DNA of 64,000 bases from positions 6,179,501 to 6,243,500 of the forward strand of contig NZ_CP114035.2 of NCBI RefSeq assembly GCF_026898135.2, written 5' to 3'. This stretch comes from Pseudomonas fortuita (lineage in GTDB: Bacteria; Pseudomonadota; Gammaproteobacteria; Pseudomonadales; Pseudomonadaceae). Shown piece after piece: positions 11,169-21,261 of the stretch (the stretch's first letter is position 1; each line of letters starts with the position of its first letter). Below the pieces are notes generated by a model. The model worked only from the letters and a program-made list of their open reading frames with translations, was not told where the DNA came from and ran no database searches. Made by a program: the position numbers and the translations under genes.

Positions 11169-11432
11169 ATGGCCCGCGTAACTGTTGAAGACTGCCTGGA
11201 ACACGTGGATAACCGCTTCGAGCTGGTCATGCTCTCGACCAAGCGCGCTCGCCAGCTGGCGACCGGCGGCAAAGAACCACGCGTTGCGTGGGAAAACGAC
11301 AAGCCGACCGTTGTTGCCCTGCGTGAAATCGCCGAAGGCATCGTCACCAACGAGTTCATCGCCGCTGAAGAGATCGTCACCGAGGATCCGGTCTTCGCCG
11401 CCTTCGAGGACGAGAACAACGAGGCTGTCTGA
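11169..11432 (+). CDS. rpoZ: RNA polymerase omega subunit
   Basis: Small RNA polymerase subunit that helps beta-prime folding and forms part of a ppGpp-binding site in E. coli. The 87-residue protein begins [20 protein letters not shown] and contains the conserved ARQLATGG and [13 protein letters not shown] segments. ATG at 11169 with GAGGAAG upstream; the frame can be read from 11151 but the family starts at MARVTV. spoT follows 59 bp later on the same strand, the usual rpoZ-spoT operon. Confidence 0.97.
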   Translation: MARVTVEDCLEHVDNRFELVMLSTKRARQLATGGKEPRVAWENDKPTVVALREIAEGIVTNEFIAAEEIVTEDPVFAAFEDENNEAV

Positions 11433-11491
11433 TTGATGCCAGGTCGACGTCGCACGGCGCAAGGCCCTCTTCCTCCGCAGGAGGTCAACCC

Positions 11492-13600
11492 ATGCCGGGT
11501 ATAGAAGCCTTGGCCGAACGGCTGTCGACCTACCTTGGCCCCGAACAGGTCAACCTGGTCCGGCGCGCCTATTTCTACGCCGAACAGGCCCACGATGGGC
11601 AGCGCCGCCGCAGCGGCGAGCCCTACGTGACCCACCCGCTGGCCGTGGCCAGCATCCTCGCCGACATGCACATGGACCATCAAAGCCTGATGGCGGCCAT
11701 GCTGCACGACGTGATCGAAGACACCGGTATCGCCAAGGAAGCCCTCAGCCAGCAGTTTGGCGAGACGGTGGCCGAACTGGTCGATGGGGTCAGCAAGCTG
11801 ACCCAGATGAACTTCGAGACCAAGGCCGAGGCGCAGGCCGAAAACTTCCAGAAAATGGCCATGGCCATGGCCCGCGACATTCGCGTGATTCTGGTCAAGC
11901 TGGCCGACCGCCTGCACAACATGCGCACCCTGGAAGTGCTGTCCGGCGAAAAACGCCGGCGCATTGCCAAGGAAACCCTCGAAATCTACGCCCCTATCGC
12001 CAATCGCCTGGGGATGCACACCGTGCGCGTGGAGTTCGAGGACCTGGGTTTCAAGGCCATGCACCCAATGCGCTCGTCGCTGATTCACCGGGCGGTGAAA
12101 AGCGCACGCGGCAACCGTAAAGAGATCGTCGCCAAGATCGAACACTCGCTGGCCAACTGCCTGGCTGCCGACGGCATCGAAGGCGAGGTCAGCGGCCGGC
12201 AGAAACACCTCTATGGCATCTACAAGAAGATGCGCGGCAAGCGCCGTGCCTTCAACGAGATCATGGACGTGTATGCCTTCCGCATCATCGTCGACAAGGT
12301 CGACACCTGCTACCGCGTGCTCGGCGCCGTGCATAACCTGTACAAGCCGCTGCCTGGTCGCTTCAAGGATTACATCGCGATCCCCAAGGCCAACGGCTAC
12401 CAGTCGTTGCACACCACGTTGTTCGGCATGCACGGCGTGCCCATCGAAATCCAGATCCGCACCCGCGAAATGGAAGAGATGGCCAACAACGGCATCGCCG
12501 CGCACTGGCTGTACAAGTCCAACGACGACGAGCAGCCCAAGGGCAGCCATGCCCGCGCGCGGCAGTGGGTCAAGGGTATCCTCGAGTTGCAGCAACGTGC
12601 CGGCAACTCACTGGAATTCATCGAGAGCGTGAAGATCGACCTGTTCCCGGACGAGGTCTACGTGTTCACGCCCAAAGGCCGCATCATGGAGCTGCCCAAA
12701 GGCTCCACGGCGGTGGACTTCGCCTACGCGGTACACACCGACGTCGGCAACAGCTGCATCGCCTGCCGCATCAACCGCCGCCTGGCGCCGCTGTCCGAAC
12801 CGCTGCAAAGCGGCTCGACGGTGGAAATCGTCAGCGCCCCCGGCGCTCGGCCGAACCCGGCCTGGCTCAACTTCGTGGTGACCGGCAAGGCGCGTACGCA
12901 CATCCGTCACGCCCTGAAGCAACAGCGCCGCTCCGAGTCCATCAGCCTGGGCGAGCGCCTGCTGAACAAGGTACTCACCGGCTTTGACAGCAGCCTGGAT
13001 AAAATCCCCCAGGAGCGCATCCAGGCGATTCTCGCCGAGTACCGCCTGGAACTGATCGAAGACCTGCTCGAAGACATCGGCCTGGGCAACCGCATGGCCT
13101 ACGTAGTCGCACGCCGCCTGCTGTCGGCTGACGGCGAGCAGTTGCCTGCGCCGGAAGGCCCGTTGGCGATCCGTGGCACCGAAGGCCTGGTGCTGAGCTA
13201 CGCCAAATGCTGCACGCCAATCCCTGGCGACCCGATCGTCGGCCACCTGTCGGCCGGCAAGGGCATGGTCGTGCACCTGGAAAATTGCCGCAACATCAGT
13301 GAAATCCGCCACAACCCGGAAAAATGCGTGCAGCTTTCCTGGGCCAAGGACATCACCGGTGAGTTCAATGTCGAACTGCGTGTCGAACTGGAGCACCAGC
13401 GCGGCCTTATTGCCCTGCTGGCCAGCAGCGTCAACGCCGCCGACGGCAACATCGAGAAGATCAGCATGGACGAACGCGATGGCCGTATCAGCGTGGTCCA
13501 ACTGGTGGTCAGCGTGCACGACCGTGTGCACCTGGCGCGTGTGATCAAGAAGCTGCGTACCCTGACCGGCGTGGTCCGCATCACCCGCATGCGTACGTAG
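11492..13600 (+). CDS. spoT: bifunctional (p)ppGpp synthetase/hydrolase SpoT
   Basis: Makes and mainly breaks down the alarmone (p)ppGpp in response to nutrient stress other than amino-acid starvation. Of 702 residues, the N-terminal HD hydrolase domain has its metal-binding HD intact (HDVIEDTG, about residues 72-79). The synthetase domain follows ([30 protein letters not shown]), then the TGS domain ([24 protein letters not shown]), the conserved-Cys region ([11 protein letters not shown]) and a C-terminal ACT domain. The Shine-Dalgarno GCAGGAGG before the ATG is strong. The gene sits in the standard rpoZ-spoT-ridA order. Confidence 0.97.
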   Translation: MPGIEALAERLSTYLGPEQVNLVRRAYFYAEQAHDGQRRRSGEPYVTHPLAVASILADMHMDHQSLMAAMLHDVIEDTGIAKEALSQQFGETVAELVDGVSKLTQMNFETKAEAQAENFQKMAMAMARDIRVILVKLADRLHNMRTLEVLSGEKRRRIAKETLEIYAPIANRLGMHTVRVEFEDLGFKAMHPMRSSLIHRAVKSARGNRKEIVAKIEHSLANCLAADGIEGEVSGRQKHLYGIYKKMRGKRRAFNEIMDVYAFRIIVDKVDTCYRVLGAVHNLYKPLPGRFKDYIAIPKANGYQSLHTTLFGMHGVPIEIQIRTREMEEMANNGIAAHWLYKSNDDEQPKGSHARARQWVKGILELQQRAGNSLEFIESVKIDLFPDEVYVFTPKGRIMELPKGSTAVDFAYAVHTDVGNSCIACRINRRLAPLSEPLQSGSTVEIVSAPGARPNPAWLNFVVTGKARTHIRHALKQQRRSESISLGERLLNKVLTGFDSSLDKIPQERIQAILAEYRLELIEDLLEDIGLGNRMAYVVARRLLSADGEQLPAPEGPLAIRGTEGLVLSYAKCCTPIPGDPIVGHLSAGKGMVVHLENCRNISEIRHNPEKCVQLSWAKDITGEFNVELRVELEHQRGLIALLASSVNAADGNIEKISMDERDGRISVVQLVVSVHDRVHLARVIKKLRTLTGVVRITRMRT

Positions 13601-13623
13601 TCCGCCAACCGCAAGGAGTCATC

Positions 13624-14004
13624 ATGAGCAAGACCGTCATCACGAGCGACAAGGCCCCTGCCGCCATCGGCACCTACTCGCAGGCGATCAAGGCCGGCAA
13701 CACGGTGTACATGTCGGGCCAGATCCCGCTGGACCCGAAGACCATGGAACTGGTCGAAGGCTTCGAAGCCCAGACCGTGCAGGTATTCGAGAACCTCAAG
13801 TCCGTGGCTGAAGCCGCTGGCGGTTCGTTCAAGGACATCGTCAAGCTGAACATCTTCCTCACCGACCTGAGCCACTTCGCCAAGGTCAACGAGGTGATGG
13901 GCCGCTACTTCGAGCAACCCTACCCGGCCCGTGCCGCCATCGGCGTTGCCGCGCTGCCGAAAGGTGCCCAGGTCGAAATGGACGCCATCCTGGTCATCGA
14001 GTGA
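13624..14004 (+). CDS. ridA: 2-iminobutanoate/2-iminopropanoate deaminase RidA
   Basis: Hydrolyses reactive enamine/imine intermediates released by PLP enzymes such as threonine dehydratase. The 126-residue protein has the YjgF/RidA pattern: [24 protein letters not shown] near the N-terminus and the catalytic Arg in [22 protein letters not shown]. It starts 23 bp after spoT with AAGGAG upstream, a widely conserved spoT-ridA linkage. Confidence 0.95.
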   Translation: MSKTVITSDKAPAAIGTYSQAIKAGNTVYMSGQIPLDPKTMELVEGFEAQTVQVFENLKSVAEAAGGSFKDIVKLNIFLTDLSHFAKVNEVMGRYFEQPYPARAAIGVAALPKGAQVEMDAILVIE

Positions 14005-14060
14005 TGCCCCGGTGACGGGCGCCCTGCCCGTCACTCCTCCTTTTGCAAGGTTACCCCGTC

Positions 14061-14792
14061 ATGCGTCAAGCACTGCCCATCGCGCTGGCAGCCCTGCTAC
14101 TGGGCGGCTGCGCCAGCCACAAACCCGAAGATTTCAACGGCACCTGGATCAACCAGGAGGCCATCACTGCAGCGGTCAAGGGCGGCAGCCTGCGCCAAGC
14201 GCTGAATGAACACGGCCCCGTGTTCGAATGGAAGCTCGACGTTGCCAGCCAGCAGGCCAGCTACAGCAATGGTTTCGAGGCCGCTGATGGCCAGCTGAGC
14301 AGCAACGAAAAGCAATGGCAGGCCAGCTTCGAGGGCGGCCAGACCGAGCAGCTGTCGCTCGACGGTGACGAGCTGCAAGCCGTCGACCAGCGTGGCGCCA
14401 AGCAGACCTTCGTGCGTGCCAAGGCGCCGGCAACTGCCAATGCGCCGCTGGGCAGCAGCTTCGAGAAAGCGCTGTACCAGGCCTACCTGGGCGGCAACTG
14501 GAAGGTGGTCGAAGGTGAGGGCAAAGGTGCCAGCGTGCGCTTCAGCGACACCGGCAACGTCACCGGCCTGCCGGGGCCGGACCGTTTTGCCCTGTGCCTG
14601 GCAGGTGACTGCGCGACCATGGGCGGCAGCAATGACAGCCTGTGGCTGGAGCGTAACCAGCGTGGTGCACCGTTCATCATCAAGCGAACTGGCGACAAGC
14701 TGGAGATTTTCCAGGCAGTGAACCGTGCGCAACCGGATGAAATGCCGGAACTGGCCGCGGGCAAGCGCCAGTGGGTGCTGGAGCAGAACTGA
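14061..14792 (+). CDS. predicted lipoprotein of unknown function
   Basis: The 243-residue product starts MRQALPIALAALLLGGCASHK, a lipoprotein signal peptide with an LGGC lipobox, so it is probably anchored in the envelope. The rest is beta-rich with repeated short motifs (FNGTWINQEA, LGGNWKVVEGEG) and ends VLEQN. I recognise no catalytic motif and assign no function. It follows ridA by 56 bp and may share the rpoZ-spoT-ridA transcript. The ATG at 14061 is chosen because it starts the signal peptide; a TTG at 14043 is the only earlier start. Confidence 0.8.
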   Translation: MRQALPIALAALLLGGCASHKPEDFNGTWINQEAITAAVKGGSLRQALNEHGPVFEWKLDVASQQASYSNGFEAADGQLSSNEKQWQASFEGGQTEQLSLDGDELQAVDQRGAKQTFVRAKAPATANAPLGSSFEKALYQAYLGGNWKVVEGEGKGASVRFSDTGNVTGLPGPDRFALCLAGDCATMGGSNDSLWLERNQRGAPFIIKRTGDKLEIFQAVNRAQPDEMPELAAGKRQWVLEQN

Positions 14793-14820
14793 ATCCTGCT
14801 GCATTTGCACTGAATGCACT

Positions 14821-14896
14821 GGCCTCTTCGCGGGTAATCACTGTCTCCAGGCCTTGTGATATCCCTGTGGGAGCAGGTTTACCCGCGAAGAGGCCG
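14821..14896. repeat. REP pair with one decayed arm
   Basis: The left arm (GGCCTCTTCGCGGGTAATCA) loses the conserved CCGCTCCCAC end. The right arm (GTGGGAGCAGGTTTACCCGCG) is intact. It lies between the convergent lipoprotein and epimerase-like genes. Confidence 0.7.
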
Positions 14897-14902
14897 GTAA
14901 AT

Positions 14903-15760
14903 TCAACGCCCTCCTTTCAGGATGGCTGCATACCCTTCCTTGTAGCTTGGGTACTCCGGTGCCCAGCCCAGCGCCCGGGCCCGGGCGTTGCTGCAGCGCT
15001 TGCTGCCAGTACGCCGAACCCGCTGCTCATCGGACCACTCGGTAACCCCCATGTATGCCCGCAGCCAGGCCACCACGTCGGCCAGGGGCGCCGGGTCGTC
15101 ATCAACGCCAATGTAGTAGTCGTCCAGCACCTTGCCATCCGCATCGGCCTGCAGCAGAAACGCCAACAGGCTGGCGGCATCTTCGGCATGAATGCGGTTG
15201 CCATACAGCGGCGGCTCTTCGGCCACACGGTAACCCTGGCGCACCTGGCTCAACAGCCACTCGCGGCCTGGGCCATAGATGCCGGTCAGGCGCACCACGC
15301 TCGCCGGGATACCACTGGCCAGCGCCAGCCGTTCAGCCTCCAGCATCACACGCCCGGAATAACCTTCGGGCTCTGTGGCTGCGCCTTCCTCGACCCACTC
15401 GCCGTCCTTCTGCGCATACACGCTGCTGCTGGAGACGAACAACAGGCGACGGGGGCGCTGGCCTCGCTCGGCCAGCCAGGCCAGCACATGGCGCAAGCCA
15501 TCCACATAAGCCGCCTGGTAACCGGCCTCGTCGTGCTGGCTGGCCGCCACGCAGTACACCAGATAATCCAGCGTGCCCTGTGGCCAGGCTTGCGGGATCG
15601 ACGGTTCGGCCAGGTCCGCGGCAACCGGTTGAACGCCCGCAGGCAGCTGCCCGACAGCGCGGCGCAAGCCGCTTACCTGCCAGCCTTTACCCAGCATTTG
15701 CAGGGCCAGACGCCCACCTACATCACCACAACCCACCACCATCACGGAAAGGTCTGACAT
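14903..15760 (-). CDS. NAD(P)-dependent epimerase/dehydratase-family protein
   Basis: A 285-residue extended short-chain-dehydrogenase-type protein related to YeeZ. The N-terminal Rossmann motif is VMVVGCGDVGGRLALQML (about residues 6-23). A later segment reads LLFVSSSSVYAQKDGEW, an SSS-VY equivalent of the catalytic Ser-Tyr, and LTGIYGPGREWLL follows. The substrate is unknown; nucleotide-sugar or isoprenoid-type substrates are both possible. It is divergent from exbB with about 190 bp between them. Confidence 0.85.
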   Translation of the reverse strand: MSDLSVMVVGCGDVGGRLALQMLGKGWQVSGLRRAVGQLPAGVQPVAADLAEPSIPQAWPQGTLDYLVYCVAASQHDEAGYQAAYVDGLRHVLAWLAERGQRPRRLLFVSSSSVYAQKDGEWVEEGAATEPEGYSGRVMLEAERLALASGIPASVVRLTGIYGPGREWLLSQVRQGYRVAEEPPLYGNRIHAEDAASLLAFLLQADADGKVLDDYYIGVDDDPAPLADVVAWLRAYMGVTEWSDEQRVRRTGSKRCSNARARALGWAPEYPSYKEGYAAILKGGR

Positions 15761-15850
15761 CTCTGAACTCCCTAGACCAATTGATCAGCCCACCCACGCT
15801 ACACGATGGATGGCTAGACCATAGGCGAAAAAAGCAACAAGATTACTTTT

Positions 15851-15869
15851 GTTAACAAGAATTACTTGC
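15851..15869. promoter_or_regulatory. possible Fur box before exbB
   Basis: GTTAACAAGAATTACTTGC matches 11 of 19 positions of the classical Fur consensus by my count, in an AT-rich patch about 80 bp before exbB. TonB-system genes are commonly iron-repressed. The match is weak. Confidence 0.3.
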
Positions 15870-15951
15870 AATAATGGCCGCCAATTTGTTCTCGGCCTAC
15901 CTCGAGGCCTTGGAGAACGCTCACTTTATTTCTTCATCAGGTCCGGCCAGC

Positions 15952-16920
15952 ATGACACGTATTCAACCTTCCGCTTCGCCAACCCCGTCGCGCGCCTGGC
16001 GCGCCATCGCCGCGCTGACACTCAGCCTGGTGCTGGCCCCGGTGGCCATGGCCGATGAGCCAACCGCCAACGCCGCCGCGCCTGCTGCTGCCACTGCCCC
16101 GGCCGCACCTGCTGCTGCCCCGGCTGCCGATGCGCAGGCTCCTGCTGCCAACGCTGCTGCTTCACCGGCTGCGGTAGACCCGAACGTTGAGGCCCTGGTT
16201 GAAGACACCTCGCTGGGCATGGCCCACGACCTGTCCCCATGGGGCATGTACAAAAACGCCGATATCGTGGTCAAGATCGTCATGATCGGCCTGGCCATCG
16301 CCTCCATCATTACCTGGACCATCTGGATCGCCAAAGGCTTCGAGCTGATGGGCGCCAAACGTCGCCTGCGTGGCGAAATCGCCCAGCTGAAGAAATCCAC
16401 CACCCTGAAAGACGCGAGCGAAGTCTCCAACAAGGAAGGTACCCTGGCCCATACCCTGGTCCACGATGCCCTCGAAGAGATGCGCCTGTCGGCCAACGCC
16501 CGCGAAAAAGAAGGTATCAAGGAACGCGTCAGCTTCCGTCTGGAGCGCCTGGTGCACGCCAGCGGCCGCACCATGAGCAGCGGCACCGGCGTGCTCGCCA
16601 CCATCGGCTCCACCGCGCCTTTCGTCGGTCTGTTCGGTACCGTGTGGGGCATCATGAACAGCTTCATCGGCATCGCCAAGACCCAGACCACCAACCTGGC
16701 GGTGGTTGCCCCAGGTATCGCCGAAGCCCTGCTGGCCACCGCCCTGGGCCTGGTCGCTGCAATCCCGGCTGTGGTCATCTACAACGTCTTCGCCCGCTCC
16801 ATCGCTGGCTACAAGGCCCAGGTGTCCGACGCCTCCGCTCAGGTACTGCTGCTGGTCAGCCGTGACCTGGACCACCAGGGCAGCGAGCGCGCCGCCCCGC
16901 ACATGGTGAAAGTGGGGTAA
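15952..16920 (+). CDS. exbB: TonB-system proton channel subunit ExbB
   Basis: With ExbD it forms the inner-membrane proton-driven motor that energises TonB. The 322-residue protein has a cleavable-looking signal (AIAALTLSLVLAPVAMA), then a long Ala/Pro-rich periplasmic extension (about residues 40-80) found in Pseudomonas ExbB but not in E. coli. The MotA/TolQ/ExbB core follows, with a first membrane helix near residue 105 and the conserved STAPFVGLFGTVWGIMNSF and ATALGLVAAIPAV helices. Start ATG 15952 is chosen because it opens the signal peptide. exbD follows after 3 bp. Confidence 0.95.
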   Translation: MTRIQPSASPTPSRAWRAIAALTLSLVLAPVAMADEPTANAAAPAAATAPAAPAAAPAADAQAPAANAAASPAAVDPNVEALVEDTSLGMAHDLSPWGMYKNADIVVKIVMIGLAIASIITWTIWIAKGFELMGAKRRLRGEIAQLKKSTTLKDASEVSNKEGTLAHTLVHDALEEMRLSANAREKEGIKERVSFRLERLVHASGRTMSSGTGVLATIGSTAPFVGLFGTVWGIMNSFIGIAKTQTTNLAVVAPGIAEALLATALGLVAAIPAVVIYNVFARSIAGYKAQVSDASAQVLLLVSRDLDHQGSERAAPHMVKVG

Positions 16921-16923
16921 GCC

Positions 16924-17352
16924 ATGGGCCTGCATCTCAACGAAGGTGGCGACGACCTCGCCGAAAACCACGAAATCAACGTTACGCCGTTCATCGACGT
17001 GATGTTGGTGCTGCTGATCATCTTCATGGTCGCTGCCCCCTTGGCCACGGTCGACATCAAGGTCGACCTGCCGGCTTCAACCGCCAAGCCGGCGCCCAGG
17101 CCCGAGAAACCGGTGTTCGTCAGCGTCAAGGCCGACCAGAAGCTGTACGTCGGCGACGATCAGGTTGCGGCGCCCGACCAGCTTGGCCCGATGCTCGACG
17201 CCAAGACCAAGGGTGACAAGGAAACCACCATCTTCTTCCAGGCTGACAAAGGCGTGGATTACGGCGACCTGATGGAAGTGATGAACAACATGCGGGCGGC
17301 CGGCTACCTCAAGGTCGGTCTGGTAGGTCTCGAGACGGCAGCCAAGAAATGA
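16924..17352 (+). CDS. exbD: TonB-system motor subunit ExbD
   Basis: Single-pass inner-membrane protein of the ExbB-ExbD-TonB complex. In its 142 residues the membrane helix INVTPFIDVMLVLLIIFM carries the essential proton-carrying Asp (about residue 25). The C-terminal periplasmic domain includes KGVDYGDLMEVMNNMR. Its stop overlaps the tonB start (ATGA), which implies translational coupling. Confidence 0.96.
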   Translation: MGLHLNEGGDDLAENHEINVTPFIDVMLVLLIIFMVAAPLATVDIKVDLPASTAKPAPRPEKPVFVSVKADQKLYVGDDQVAAPDQLGPMLDAKTKGDKETTIFFQADKGVDYGDLMEVMNNMRAAGYLKVGLVGLETAAKK

Positions 17353-18080
17353 CGAAAACGCGCTCAAACATGGCGCGCTACGGTGGCAGCCTGGCGATCG
17401 TGCTGGGCGTGCACGTGGTCGCCGTGCTGCTGACGCTCAACTGGTCGGTGCCTCAGGCCATCGAGCTGCCCCCGGCAGCGATGATGGTGGAGCTGGCACC
17501 GTTACCGGAGCCTGCGCCACCACCACCACCGAAAGCGGCTCCGCAGCCACCGGCACCGGTCGAAGAACCGCCGTTGCCCAAGCTGGCGGAAGCACCCAAG
17601 CCCAAGATCGCCATCCCCAAGCCGCCCAAGCCGAAGGCCAAGCCCCAGCCGCCGAAGCCCGAGAAAAAGCCTGAGCCGCCGAAGGAAGCGCCACCTACCG
17701 AGCAAACGGTAGACGCACCGCCCAGCAATACGCCACCGCAGAAGTCCGCGGCACCGGCGCCGAGCATTGCGTCCAACAGCAACGCCTTGCCAACCTGGCA
17801 GAGCGACCTGCTGCGCCACCTGGCCAAGTACAAGCGCTACCCGGAAGACGCGCGCCGTCGCGGCTTGCAAGGCATCAACCGCCTGCGCTTCGTGGTCGAC
17901 GCCGAAGGCAAGGTCGTGTCGTACTCCATGGCAGGTGGGTCGGGCAGTGCCGCACTGGACCGGGCAACCCTTGAAATGATCCGTCGGGCCGGCACGGTAC
18001 CCAAGCCGCCACCCGAGTTGCTGAACAATGGCACGATCGAAGTCGTGGCACCGTTCGTCTACTCGCTGGACCGCCGCTAA
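17349..18080 (+). CDS. tonB: energy transducer TonB
   Basis: Spans the periplasm to pass motor energy to outer-membrane receptors for siderophores and other ligands. The 243-residue protein has an N-terminal membrane anchor (LAIVLGVHVVAVLLTLNW). A long Pro/Lys-rich spacer covers about residues 45-130. The C-terminal TonB domain is YPEDARRRGLQGINRLRFVV through VVAPFVYSLDRR. The proline-rich region gives the rigid periplasmic arm. It is the last gene of the exbB-exbD-tonB operon; no strong terminator follows before oxyR. Confidence 0.95.
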   Translation: MTKTRSNMARYGGSLAIVLGVHVVAVLLTLNWSVPQAIELPPAAMMVELAPLPEPAPPPPPKAAPQPPAPVEEPPLPKLAEAPKPKIAIPKPPKPKAKPQPPKPEKKPEPPKEAPPTEQTVDAPPSNTPPQKSAAPAPSIASNSNALPTWQSDLLRHLAKYKRYPEDARRRGLQGINRLRFVVDAEGKVVSYSMAGGSGSAALDRATLEMIRRAGTVPKPPPELLNNGTIEVVAPFVYSLDRR

Positions 18081-18174
18081 GACTTTTGCTTCTGTCACAA
18101 ATCGGCAAGTCTGATAACGTGCGTCTATCGATTGCAGCCGCTATGCTGGGCCCGCAACTTCATGGACGCACGTT

Positions 18175-19101
18175 ATGACCCTCACAGAATTACGCTACAT
18201 CGTCACACTCGCCCAGGAACAGCATTTCGGCCATGCCGCCGAACGCTGCCATGTGAGCCAGCCGACCCTGTCGGTCGGTGTGAAGAAGCTCGAGGATGAG
18301 CTTGGCGTTCTGATCTTCGAGCGCAGCAAAAGCGCGGTACGCCTGACCCCCGTCGGCGAGAGCATTGTCGCCCAGGCACAGAAGGTACTGGAGCAGGCCC
18401 AGGGCATCCGCGAGCTGGCCCAGGCCGGCAAGAACCAGCTGACTGCCCCGCTCAAGGTCGGTGCCATCTATACCGTCGGCCCGTACCTGTTCCCGCACCT
18501 GATTCCGCAACTGCATCGCGTAGCGCCGCAGATGCCGCTGTACATCGAAGAAAACTTCACCCACGTACTGCGTGAAAAGCTGCGTAACGGCGAGCTGGAC
18601 GCGGTGATCATCGCCCTGCCGTTCAACGAAGCCGATGTGCTGACCCTGCCGCTGTACGATGAGCCGTTCTGCGCCCTGATGCCCGCCGACCACCCATGGA
18701 CGGCGAAAAAGACCATCGACACCGCCATGCTCAACGACAAGAGCCTGCTGTTGCTTGGTGAGGGCCACTGCTTCCGCGACCAGGTACTGGAAGCCTGCCC
18801 TACCCTGAACAAGGGGGGCGAAGGCGCCAGGCACACCACCGTCGAGTCCAGCTCGCTGGAAACCATCCGCCACATGGTGGCGTCGGGCCTTGGCGTGTCG
18901 ATCCTGCCGCTGTCGGCGGTGCACAGCCACCACTATGCACCTGGGGTCATCGAAGTTCGCCCACTGACGGCACCGGCACCGTTCCGTACCGTGGCCATCG
19001 CCTGGCGCGCCAGCTTCCCGCGGCCAAAGGCCATCGAGATCCTCGCCGACTCGATCCGCCTGTGCTCGGTCGCCAAAGCCCCTGCGGAACAAACGGCCTG
19101 A
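18175..19101 (+). CDS. oxyR: hydrogen-peroxide sensor OxyR
   Basis: LysR-type activator of peroxide defence. The N-terminal helix-turn-helix (HFGHAAERCHVSQPTLSVGVKKLE) and the redox switch are intact: the two cysteines in GEGHCFRDQVLEACP fall at residues 199 and 208, exactly the E. coli OxyR positions that form the sensing disulfide. Length is 308, against 305 in E. coli. A half-site-like ATAACGTGCGTCTAT (18114-18128) sits before it, but the second half-site is not convincing. recG begins 3 bp after its stop; the oxyR-recG linkage is conserved in pseudomonads. Confidence 0.97.
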   Translation: MTLTELRYIVTLAQEQHFGHAAERCHVSQPTLSVGVKKLEDELGVLIFERSKSAVRLTPVGESIVAQAQKVLEQAQGIRELAQAGKNQLTAPLKVGAIYTVGPYLFPHLIPQLHRVAPQMPLYIEENFTHVLREKLRNGELDAVIIALPFNEADVLTLPLYDEPFCALMPADHPWTAKKTIDTAMLNDKSLLLLGEGHCFRDQVLEACPTLNKGGEGARHTTVESSSLETIRHMVASGLGVSILPLSAVHSHHYAPGVIEVRPLTAPAPFRTVAIAWRASFPRPKAIEILADSIRLCSVAKAPAEQTA

Positions 19102-19104
19102 GTC

Positions 19105-21183
19105 ATGAGTGAGCTGTCGAAGGTCCCGGTCACGGTACTCAAGGGCGTTGGCGAGGCCATGGCGGAAAAACTCGCCAAGGTCGGCCTGGAGAACCTGCAG
19201 GATGTGCTGTTCCACCTGCCCCTGCGCTACCAGGACCGCACCCGTGTGGTGCCGATCGGCCAATTGCGCCCAGGGCAGGATGCCGTGATCGAGGGCGTGG
19301 TCAGCGGCGCCGACGTGACCATGGGCAAGCGACGCAGCCTGGTGGTGCGCCTGGGTGACGGCACCGGCGTGCTGAGCCTGCGCTTCTACCACTTCAGCAA
19401 CGCGCAGAAGGAAGGCCTGAAACGTGGCACCCACCTGCGCTGCTACGGCGAAGCCCGCCCCGGTGCCTCGGGCCTGGAAATCTACCACCCGGAGTACCGC
19501 GCACTGAATGGTGACGAGCCGCCGCCACCGGTGGAACAGACCCTGACGCCGATCTACCCGTCCACCGAAGGCCTCACCCAGCAACGCCTGCGCCTGTTGT
19601 GCCAGCAGAGCCTGGGCCTGCTTGGCCCGCGCAGCCTGCCCGACTGGCTGCCTGACGAGCTGGCCCGGGACTACCAATTGGCGCCGCTGGACGATGCCAT
19701 CCGTTACCTGCACAACCCGCCGGCCGACGCCGACCTTGATGAACTTGCCGAAGGCCAGCACTGGGCCCAGCACCGCCTGGCCTTTGAAGAGCTGCTGACC
19801 CACCAGTTGTCGCAGCAACGCCTGCGCGAGAGCCTGCGCAGCCTGCGGGCGCCGGTGCTGCCCAAGGCCACGCGCCTGCAGGCGCAGTACCTGGCAAACC
19901 TGGGCTTTCAGCCTACCGGCGCACAGCAGCGCGTGGCCAACGAAATTGCCTACGACCTCAGCCAGCACGAGCCAATGATGCGCCTGGTACAGGGCGATGT
20001 CGGTGCCGGCAAGACCGTGGTTGCCGCCCTGGCAGCACTGCAAGGGCTGGAAGCGGGCTATCAGGTGGCACTGATGGCGCCCACCGAGATCCTCGCCGAA
20101 CAGCACTTCATCACCTTCAAGCGCTGGCTCGAACCGCTGGGCATCGAAGTGGCCTGGCTGGCCGGCAAGCTCAAAGGCAAGGCCCGGGCCAGCGCCCTGG
20201 AGCAGATCGCCAACGGTGCGCCCATGGTGGTCGGCACCCACGCGCTGTTCCAGGAAGAAGTGAAGTTCAAGCATCTGGCCCTGGCGATCATCGACGAGCA
20301 GCACCGTTTTGGCGTGCAGCAACGCCTGGCCCTGCGCAAGAAAGGCGTGGCAGGCGAATTGTGCCCGCACCAGCTGATCATGACCGCCACCCCTATTCCG
20401 CGCACCTTGGCCATGAGCGCCTACGCCGACCTGGACACCTCGGTGCTCGACGAATTACCCCCTGGACGCACGCCGGTAAACACCGTGCTGGTAGCCGACA
20501 GCCGCCGCTTCGAGGTGGTCGAACGGGTTCGCGCCGCCTGCGCCGAGGGGCGTCAGGCCTACTGGGTGTGCACCCTGATCGAAGAATCCGAAGAGCTGAC
20601 CTGCCAGGCCGCCGAAAGCACCTATGAAGAACTCGGCAGCGCCTTGGGCGAATTGCGTGTGGGCCTGATCCACGGCCGCATGAAGCCTGCGGAAAAAGCC
20701 GAAATCATGGCCCAGTTCAAGGCCGGCGAATTGCAGCTGCTGGTCGCGACCACGGTCATCGAAGTCGGCGTGGACGTCCCCAACGCCAGCCTGATGATCA
20801 TCGAAAACCCAGAACGTCTGGGCCTGGCCCAGTTGCACCAGCTGCGCGGCCGGGTTGGCCGGGGCAGTGCCGTCAGCCATTGCGTGCTGTTGTACCACCC
20901 GCCACTGTCGCAGATTGGCCGCGAACGCTTAGGGATCATGCGCGAGACCAACGACGGCTTCATCATTGCCGAGAAAGACCTCGAACTGCGTGGCCCCGGC
21001 GAAATGCTGGGTACACGCCAAACCGGCCTGCTGCAATTCAAGGTCGCCGACCTGATGCGCGATGCCGACCTGTTACCGGCTGTGCGCGATGCCGCCCAGG
21101 CCCTGGTGGCCCGCTGGCCGGACCATGTCAGCCCGCTGCTCGACCGCTGGCTGCGCCATGGCCAGCAATATGGCCAAGTGTGA
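19105..21183 (+). CDS. recG: ATP-dependent DNA helicase RecG
   Basis: Remodels stalled replication forks and branch-migrates Holliday junctions. The 692-residue protein has the N-terminal wedge/OB domain (about 60-150), Walker A GDVGAGKTVVAALA, the DEQH box in IIDEQHRFGVQQR, and helicase motifs TATPIPRT, ATTVIEVGVDVPNA and QLRGRVGRG. Its length matches E. coli RecG (693). The 3-bp gap to oxyR implies a common transcript. Confidence 0.97.
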   Translation: MSELSKVPVTVLKGVGEAMAEKLAKVGLENLQDVLFHLPLRYQDRTRVVPIGQLRPGQDAVIEGVVSGADVTMGKRRSLVVRLGDGTGVLSLRFYHFSNAQKEGLKRGTHLRCYGEARPGASGLEIYHPEYRALNGDEPPPPVEQTLTPIYPSTEGLTQQRLRLLCQQSLGLLGPRSLPDWLPDELARDYQLAPLDDAIRYLHNPPADADLDELAEGQHWAQHRLAFEELLTHQLSQQRLRESLRSLRAPVLPKATRLQAQYLANLGFQPTGAQQRVANEIAYDLSQHEPMMRLVQGDVGAGKTVVAALAALQGLEAGYQVALMAPTEILAEQHFITFKRWLEPLGIEVAWLAGKLKGKARASALEQIANGAPMVVGTHALFQEEVKFKHLALAIIDEQHRFGVQQRLALRKKGVAGELCPHQLIMTATPIPRTLAMSAYADLDTSVLDELPPGRTPVNTVLVADSRRFEVVERVRAACAEGRQAYWVCTLIEESEELTCQAAESTYEELGSALGELRVGLIHGRMKPAEKAEIMAQFKAGELQLLVATTVIEVGVDVPNASLMIIENPERLGLAQLHQLRGRVGRGSAVSHCVLLYHPPLSQIGRERLGIMRETNDGFIIAEKDLELRGPGEMLGTRQTGLLQFKVADLMRDADLLPAVRDAAQALVARWPDHVSPLLDRWLRHGQQYGQV

Positions 21184-21261
21184 CGCTAGTCCCAGAATGG
21201 ATCCAGATTTGCTCGCAGGCTGGTTATACTTCGCGTTTAAAAGAATCAGTGGATACGGACC

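Noticed and set aside
18114..18128. OxyR autoregulatory site before oxyR
   Set aside because: ATAACGTGCGTCTAT matches one half-site of the ATAGxTxxxAxCTAT motif at 7 of 10 informative bases, but the second half-site is not there. The evidence is too weak to list.
18190..20370. Very long minus-strand open frame (over 700 codons) across oxyR and recG
   Set aside because: It is antisense to two well-supported genes, and its translation is low in complexity (Ala, Gly, Gln, His, Val) with no domain. This is typical of GC-rich DNA where the codon bias of the true strand removes stops.
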